Part shown: in pieces, positions 59,869 to 64,000 of the stretch
Layout of the letters: each line of letters begins with the position of its first letter
Numbering within the stretch: position 1 is the stretch's first letter
Origin: Seiridium cupressi
Lineage: Eukaryota > Ascomycota > Sordariomycetes > Amphisphaeriales > Sporocadaceae
DNA: 64,000 nucleotides
Assembly: GCA_036674765.1 (NCBI GenBank)
Contig: JARVKI010000001.1
Location: 744,001 to 808,000, forward strand
Direction: 5' to 3'
Program-made: the position numbers and the translations under genes
Notes under the pieces: generated by a model
Told to the model about the DNA's origin: nothing
The model's input: only the letters and a program-made list of their open reading frames with translations
The model's database searches: none

Positions 59869-61321
59869 TTATGAGGGACTAGATATGCCTTGGATTTGAT
59901 CCTCGTCAACTTCTTCATCCGTGAACTGCGCCACAGCCAGCTTTGCTGGCTTCACCTTTTCTCCCTCGACTTTCAATTGGGCGATTTTCAATGCGGACGA
60001 GCCAGACTCCATGAGATATACATCCTCGTCTGCATCGGAGATCCATATTACGGCATGGACAGCAGAGGACTGCATGTCCGATGCTTCTCTTCCCACCTTA
60101 CTGATACTGCTCGCACCCCCCAAGCGATGAATCTCGATCCGTTTATAGACGCCCGATTTCTCACGGAACGGCCTTCCAGTGACATCTTCCAGTCTGCCCT
60201 CCACGATGACACGCTTCACCCGGCCGTCTCGGCCGCGTGCCATGAACCATAGGGGTCCGACGATGTGCTGTCGATGCACTGCTTCATGGGCAGTCCAGGA
60301 TGTTGTCGCATTTGTGTTGGGAGGGACAAGTTGTCGCATGAGCGGTGTAATCTTAGGTGCTTTCGCGCTTGCGTCCAGTAGTAGCTTTGTCGCCACATTC
60401 TCATCTGATCCCCCAGAGGCAGACCCGGACTCGGCCTGCCATCCTACAGCACGATATGGCGGAACATGGCGCCCCTCTCGTAGGCTCCGGACTAGCATCT
60501 GCGTGGCCAACGGCGTCAGGGCAGACTGCAGCTCGGGCGGCGTGCAGCCTGCCGGGATCTGGTACGCGGCATCGAGCGGCGTCTGGGCCAGTATGACGCC
60601 TGCGTCAAAAGTCTTGTCATCAAGGGTCTGTAGCGTCACGCCCGTGGCCTCGCGGCTGGCTAGTAGGGTGTGATGCAACGGTGCGGCGCCCCGGAACTCG
60701 GGCAGAAGAGAAGGGTGTACATTCAAGCCACCGTATTTGGCAGCGCGCAGGAGACGTGGAGGAACGAAGAGGCCAAAAGATACGGCTATTATGAGATTGA
60801 TGTGAGGGGGCATCTATGACAGTTCAGTGTTTGCAAGATAGTGGATGGGAAGAGGGGAACAGAAGAGAGACTTACGGTCCAGCCCGTGAATGTGTCGCGC
60901 TCATGAATGGGGAGATTGAGCTCCGTGGCTAGATCTCTGAGCGGTGCTAGCAACAATCATCAGTTTTGAAGTGCTATGTCATAGGACTCATAAGGAAATC
61001 CGTGAACTCACGGTGTTGGATCTTCTTGTAGCCTCTTCCTACACGCTTTCCTGGCCGAACGACTACATCTATGGACTCGATCAGGCCAGAGTTTTTAGCC
61101 TGTTCATCATAGAGAGCCCTCAGGTTCGCGCAGCTGAAATCATCGGAGCCGCAAAACAGAATCCGTAGTGGTTCTGTATTTTTAGACGTGCTCCGACGTG
61201 ATTGGAAGCGCTTGCACAGCGATGCATCCCGGAATAGGGGCGCGAGCCATGGTTGAGTATGAGGTGTCCGGCCAGGTCCCAGGCGGACCGCCGAGAGCAG
61301 CGGCTTCCATCCGAGCTTCAT
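59869..61321 (-). CDS. FMT1: Mitochondrial methionyl-tRNA formyltransferase
   Basis: Exons 61321-61012, 60946-60876 and 60813-59869 give 441 residues. The first 45 residues are rich in Arg, Ser and Leu with almost no acid, a mitochondrial presequence. The formyltransferase domain follows: LRILFCGSDDFSCANLRAL, VVVRPGKRVGRG, then (across introns) LRDLATELNLPIHERDTFTG, INLIIAVSFGLFVPPRLL and the signature NVHPSLLPEFRGAAPLHHTL. TGVTLQTLDDKTFDAG carries the conserved substrate-loop Asp region. The C-terminal domain is degenerate, as usual in fungal members. The enzyme transfers a formyl group from 10-formyl-THF to initiator Met-tRNA for mitochondrial translation. Exon 2 is only 71 bases. An intron immediately before ATGCCCCCT creates a misleading internal start at 60813. 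Confidence 0.95.
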
Positions 61322-61911
61322 CTTAGCGGGATGAGTGGTACCCTTTGATGAGATCTCATGTCAGGTGTTCTAGATATCATCAATTGCAGACATCGCAATG
61401 TTTTCGAGTTTATGATGCCAGAATTCGGATGATTGCACCGCTGCGCTTGTCAGGGTTTGCGGGACGCGTTTAAAGCGGAATAAAAAATGTCAGTGCATTT
61501 TCGACTACTATACAGCGATGCAGGCAGTCAAACCACCACACATAGTATTAATACTTCGACCTGCGCTTGGGGCAGGAGCATTAACACGATAGGATCTTCA
61601 TCATGCTTCTCCCCCCCAGAAAACTAGACGGTGCGCATAGGTAGTCTGGAGTGTTGATATGCTTTTAAGCGAGGAAAAAAGCTCGGCTATACGAATATGA
61701 TGTATGTCTCGATGATACCCACTTTCCTGCCTAACCTGGCTAAATTGAAAGTAGTCGAAGGCATCCCCTTTGCCATCTAGATCTAGTAAAAAGAATAGAA
61801 ACAAAAATAAATATAGATTTATTGGTATTTTGAAGCGGATTGAGGCCGTGGCGTACCCATCACATAGGTCTCTCTGTTCTATCTCATGTTTATAGAGTAT
61901 CATCAAAGAAC
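61322..61911. other. Intergenic
   Basis: The upstream region of the formyltransferase gene and the 3' flank of the WSC gene, about 590 bases. No gene seen. Confidence 0.55.
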
Positions 61912-62365
61912 TCATTGACTGATCAACTGCTGTGTTCCTAACGTCGAAAAAGTTGTTTCTTCTTGTACACTCGGTTCACTCGCCCACACAGATATAGCTC
62001 CACGACCACCGCCTATTCGCAGCATCAACAATGACCCTATCAGACCGAATGTATGCGATATTCGACTACGGCTTACATATATTCCTTTGATAACCTGCAC
62101 AGGGCAAGTTGCATTCTGCTTCGTCGGTCCTACTCACCAATGGAGGGACCCGGTTTCCACATAAGCAACGAGTTCCGTTTGTAAGGCCTATGACCCACTG
62201 GGTGCTGCTGGTGCACGTTGCTTGGCACACCCCGTGAGATTGGAACATATGCTGGCCCATATCTGTCAGACCGAGCGAGTCAATGAAACACCCGATGTAG
62301 GTAAAAGTCTGGAGCGATGGTGCGAGGAGACACAGCGTGGCGAACAACAACTTCGCAGACTGCAT
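61912..62365 (-). CDS. Small secreted WSC-domain protein
   Basis: Exons 62365-62077 and 62012-61912 give 129 residues. A signal peptide (KLLFATLCLLAPSLQ) is followed at once by a single WSC domain. Its eight cysteines fit the pattern: YIGCF, GVCQATC, GTRCLCGN, AECNLPC and, after the splice, NICGG. The GTAAGC donor falls inside the last Cys codon. Reading through it stops at once, so the domain is complete only when spliced. A tail of about 35 residues rich in Ser, Thr and Gln follows, with no membrane helix and no GPI-like hydrophobic end. WSC domains bind glucan or other wall carbohydrate; in yeast sensors they sit outside a membrane anchor. Here the protein should be secreted and may bind fungal or host wall polysaccharide. 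The ligand is not deducible. Confidence 0.82.
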
Positions 62366-63090
62366 GTTGATGGGGTTTTAGGGCTGGATTGGGACGATGC
62401 GGGATAATGCAGGTGTTTGAGAGCGGCCTGAGGGGAATTGTATGATGCTGTGTCGTGAAGATAATACAAAAGCCATCTAACGCAAGCTGATTTTGGTAAA
62501 GAGCAAGCGAAGGATCATCAACCATGTTGAATATGATTTAGCGCTTGTAGCATTATGCTTACATTGTACTTACAACGTACATATAGTGCTAGCAATGAAT
62601 GCTCAGATGGGGGATTATTGCCAAGTGACATTCACGGCTTAGCGCAGTATTGATAAGCGATAAGGCGCCGATGACGTCCGTACGTCACCAGGGCATGTGC
62701 CGGCACAGCGAAACCGAGACACGTCGGATGTTGAGGCTTAGCTGGGACCCTGGCCACAAGTAAATGTGAGCTGCTTCCGGACCTTCCATGCGTGCATCCA
62801 GATGATGATGCGTAATTCACCTTCGAGACGGTTCCAGCTCAGCCAGCATGGGAGCTTCGAAGCGCGATTTCTGGTGACTCGAGAACCCGCACTAAATCGA
62901 CTGATTCGCGATCTAGCTCATAACCTGGAACTTAGTAGCATCCAATAGTTACCTAAATCATTGGGTAGCAGCTGCCCAGGCTCGTTCTTGAACATATCTC
63001 GGCTTACGGCCCTATCATATTTGTTTTTAGAGGGAAGTCAGCGAGCATTGAGGAAAGAAGAAGGGGACCACGATTCAAAAAGAAAACACC
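62366..63090. other. Intergenic, divergent promoter region
   Basis: About 725 bases between the WSC gene (-) and the arrestin-like gene (+). Only short frames. Both promoters should lie here. Confidence 0.55.
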
Positions 63091-64000
63091 ATGTCCATCC
63101 GGATCGCCCTCGACGAAGCCCCGGAGTTCTACACCAACCTGGACTTCATCCGGGGCCGTGTAATCCTGGGCCTGAATCGACCGGAAACTATTGGAAACAT
63201 TGTCGTTAAGCTGGAAGGCGAGGCTAAGACAGCGCTGGAAATTGGCGATAGGAACCAGGTCCTCACCAATTACAGTACATCGCCACTCTCCTCAGAGCTC
63301 ACAGCCGAGACTCACAAGTTACTCTACCTCGTGGAACAAGTCTACCCAGACAGGAGATCCGCAGCATCAATGGCCGTGGGTGCAATGCCAGGCGTCCTAA
63401 ACCCGGGCCAACATGAGTTCCGTTTCGGCTTCAAGGTACCCTTGAACAACATTTGCGGCGACCCAAATGCGATGGCGGCACTGAATGGAATCGGCGGCGT
63501 TGGCGGCCCCCTCAACAGCTCCAATTTCTTCGGCCTTGCAGGCTTTCGGACCATGGATGGTAGCAAGCAGTTGATGCTTCAGCATGTGAGGACGACCCTG
63601 CCGCCCTCATTGACGGGCTTCCCAAGGAAGGCAGAGATACGGTATTACATCAAAGTCACCATACAGCGACCGGGCTTTTTCAAGGAGAACTGGCGATATC
63701 AAGTCGGTTTCAAGTTCCTCCCCATGGAGTCGCCCCGTCCGCCCGTGACCAAGCAAGAGGCCTTTGCGCGACGCCCGTTTGTCTTCAAGCCTCGCACGCC
63801 AGGCCCGGTGAAAAGAAAGACGTCGTTCTTTGGGTCCAAGAATACCCAGGTGGAGACTGAAGAGCCAACTCCTCCTTCTGTGGACATGTCAGCACGACTA
63901 CCTTACCCCTGCATTTTGACATGCAACCAGCCAATTCCCCTCAGGCTTGTTTCCAAGAAGCTCACCCCATCCCAGGAACAGTTGTATCTTACCTCTTTGG
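63091..64000 (+). CDS. Arrestin-like (alpha-arrestin) protein, 3' end outside the window
   Basis: The frame opens at an ATG in good context (AACACCATGTCC) and stays open for 303 codons to the window edge, without introns. The N-terminal arrestin fold is recognisable: beta-strand wording SIRIALDEAPEFYTNLDFIR, GRVILGLNRPETIGNIVVKL, GQHEFRFGFKVPLNN and, further on, LPPSLTGFPRKAEIRYYIKV followed by TIQRPGFFKENWRYQVGFKF. A flexible insert rich in Lys, Pro and Thr follows, and the C-terminal arrestin domain is just beginning (PYPCILTCNQPIPLRLVSKK). Fungal alpha-arrestins are adaptors that bring Rsp5-type ubiquitin ligases to plasma-membrane transporters, using PY motifs. No PPxY is visible in the part present. 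Which family branch this is cannot be decided from the fragment. Confidence 0.85.
   Translation, partial: MSIRIALDEAPEFYTNLDFIRGRVILGLNRPETIGNIVVKLEGEAKTALEIGDRNQVLTNYSTSPLSSELTAETHKLLYLVEQVYPDRRSAASMAVGAMPGVLNPGQHEFRFGFKVPLNNICGDPNAMAALNGIGGVGGPLNSSNFFGLAGFRTMDGSKQLMLQHVRTTLPPSLTGFPRKAEIRYYIKVTIQRPGFFKENWRYQVGFKFLPMESPRPPVTKQEAFARRPFVFKPRTPGPVKRKTSFFGSKNTQVETEEPTPPSVDMSARLPYPCILTCNQPIPLRLVSKKLTPSQEQLYLTSL

Overview
This window is nuclear DNA from a filamentous ascomycete (Pezizomycotina). It most resembles a Sordariomycete, possibly Hypocreales, but that placement is inference. The evidence is many short introns of about 46-140 bases with GT...AG ends and CTRAY-type branch points, genes on both strands with no operons, and a typical fungal gene set: a Zn(II)2Cys6 regulator, a QutR/qa-1S quinate repressor, Kex1, a Boi protein, an RTA1-like protein and a WSC protein. 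I reconstructed splice structures by reading frames across GT/AG sites. No rRNA, convincing tRNA, CRISPR array or intact transposon was recognised.

Layout. The left edge carries the 3' part of a ferric-reductase-type metalloreductase (+). A stretch of coding-looking but broken plus-strand segments (about 2.4-4.05 kb) follows, probably a decayed gene. A five-exon Zn(II)2Cys6 transcription factor (-) comes next, with its zinc cluster split by introns. About 8.9 kb without a supportable gene follows, holding an 18-unit GTAT microsatellite and long G and C tracts. The quinate repressor homologue (-) is at 16.8-19.1 kb. From 22 to 27 kb the DNA is more AT-rich and holds one long coiled-coil protein of unknown function (-), followed by a short rhomboid protease (+). 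At 29-38 kb come an RTA1-like membrane protein (-), a Tgl2-like mitochondrial lipase (+), a salicylate-hydroxylase-like FAD monooxygenase (-) and the Kex1 carboxypeptidase (-). At 38-44 kb the sequence is gene-poor, with one small hypothetical gene and a possible relic.

The right third is dense with housekeeping genes: the Boi-type SH3-SAM-PH polarity protein (-), a large SP-RING SUMO-ligase-like protein (+), the Fe-S assembly factor Dre2 (-), an Stf2-like protein (+), mitochondrial methionyl-tRNA formyltransferase (-), a small secreted WSC-domain protein (-), and the start of an arrestin-like protein (+) that runs off the right edge.

The genes do not form one pathway. Core genes (secretory processing, polarity, SUMO, Fe-S and mitochondrial translation) alternate with accessory, gene-poor stretches. 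The least explained items are the 853-residue coiled-coil protein, the decayed gene near 3 kb, the isolated quinate repressor and the long empty region upstream of the zinc-cluster regulator.
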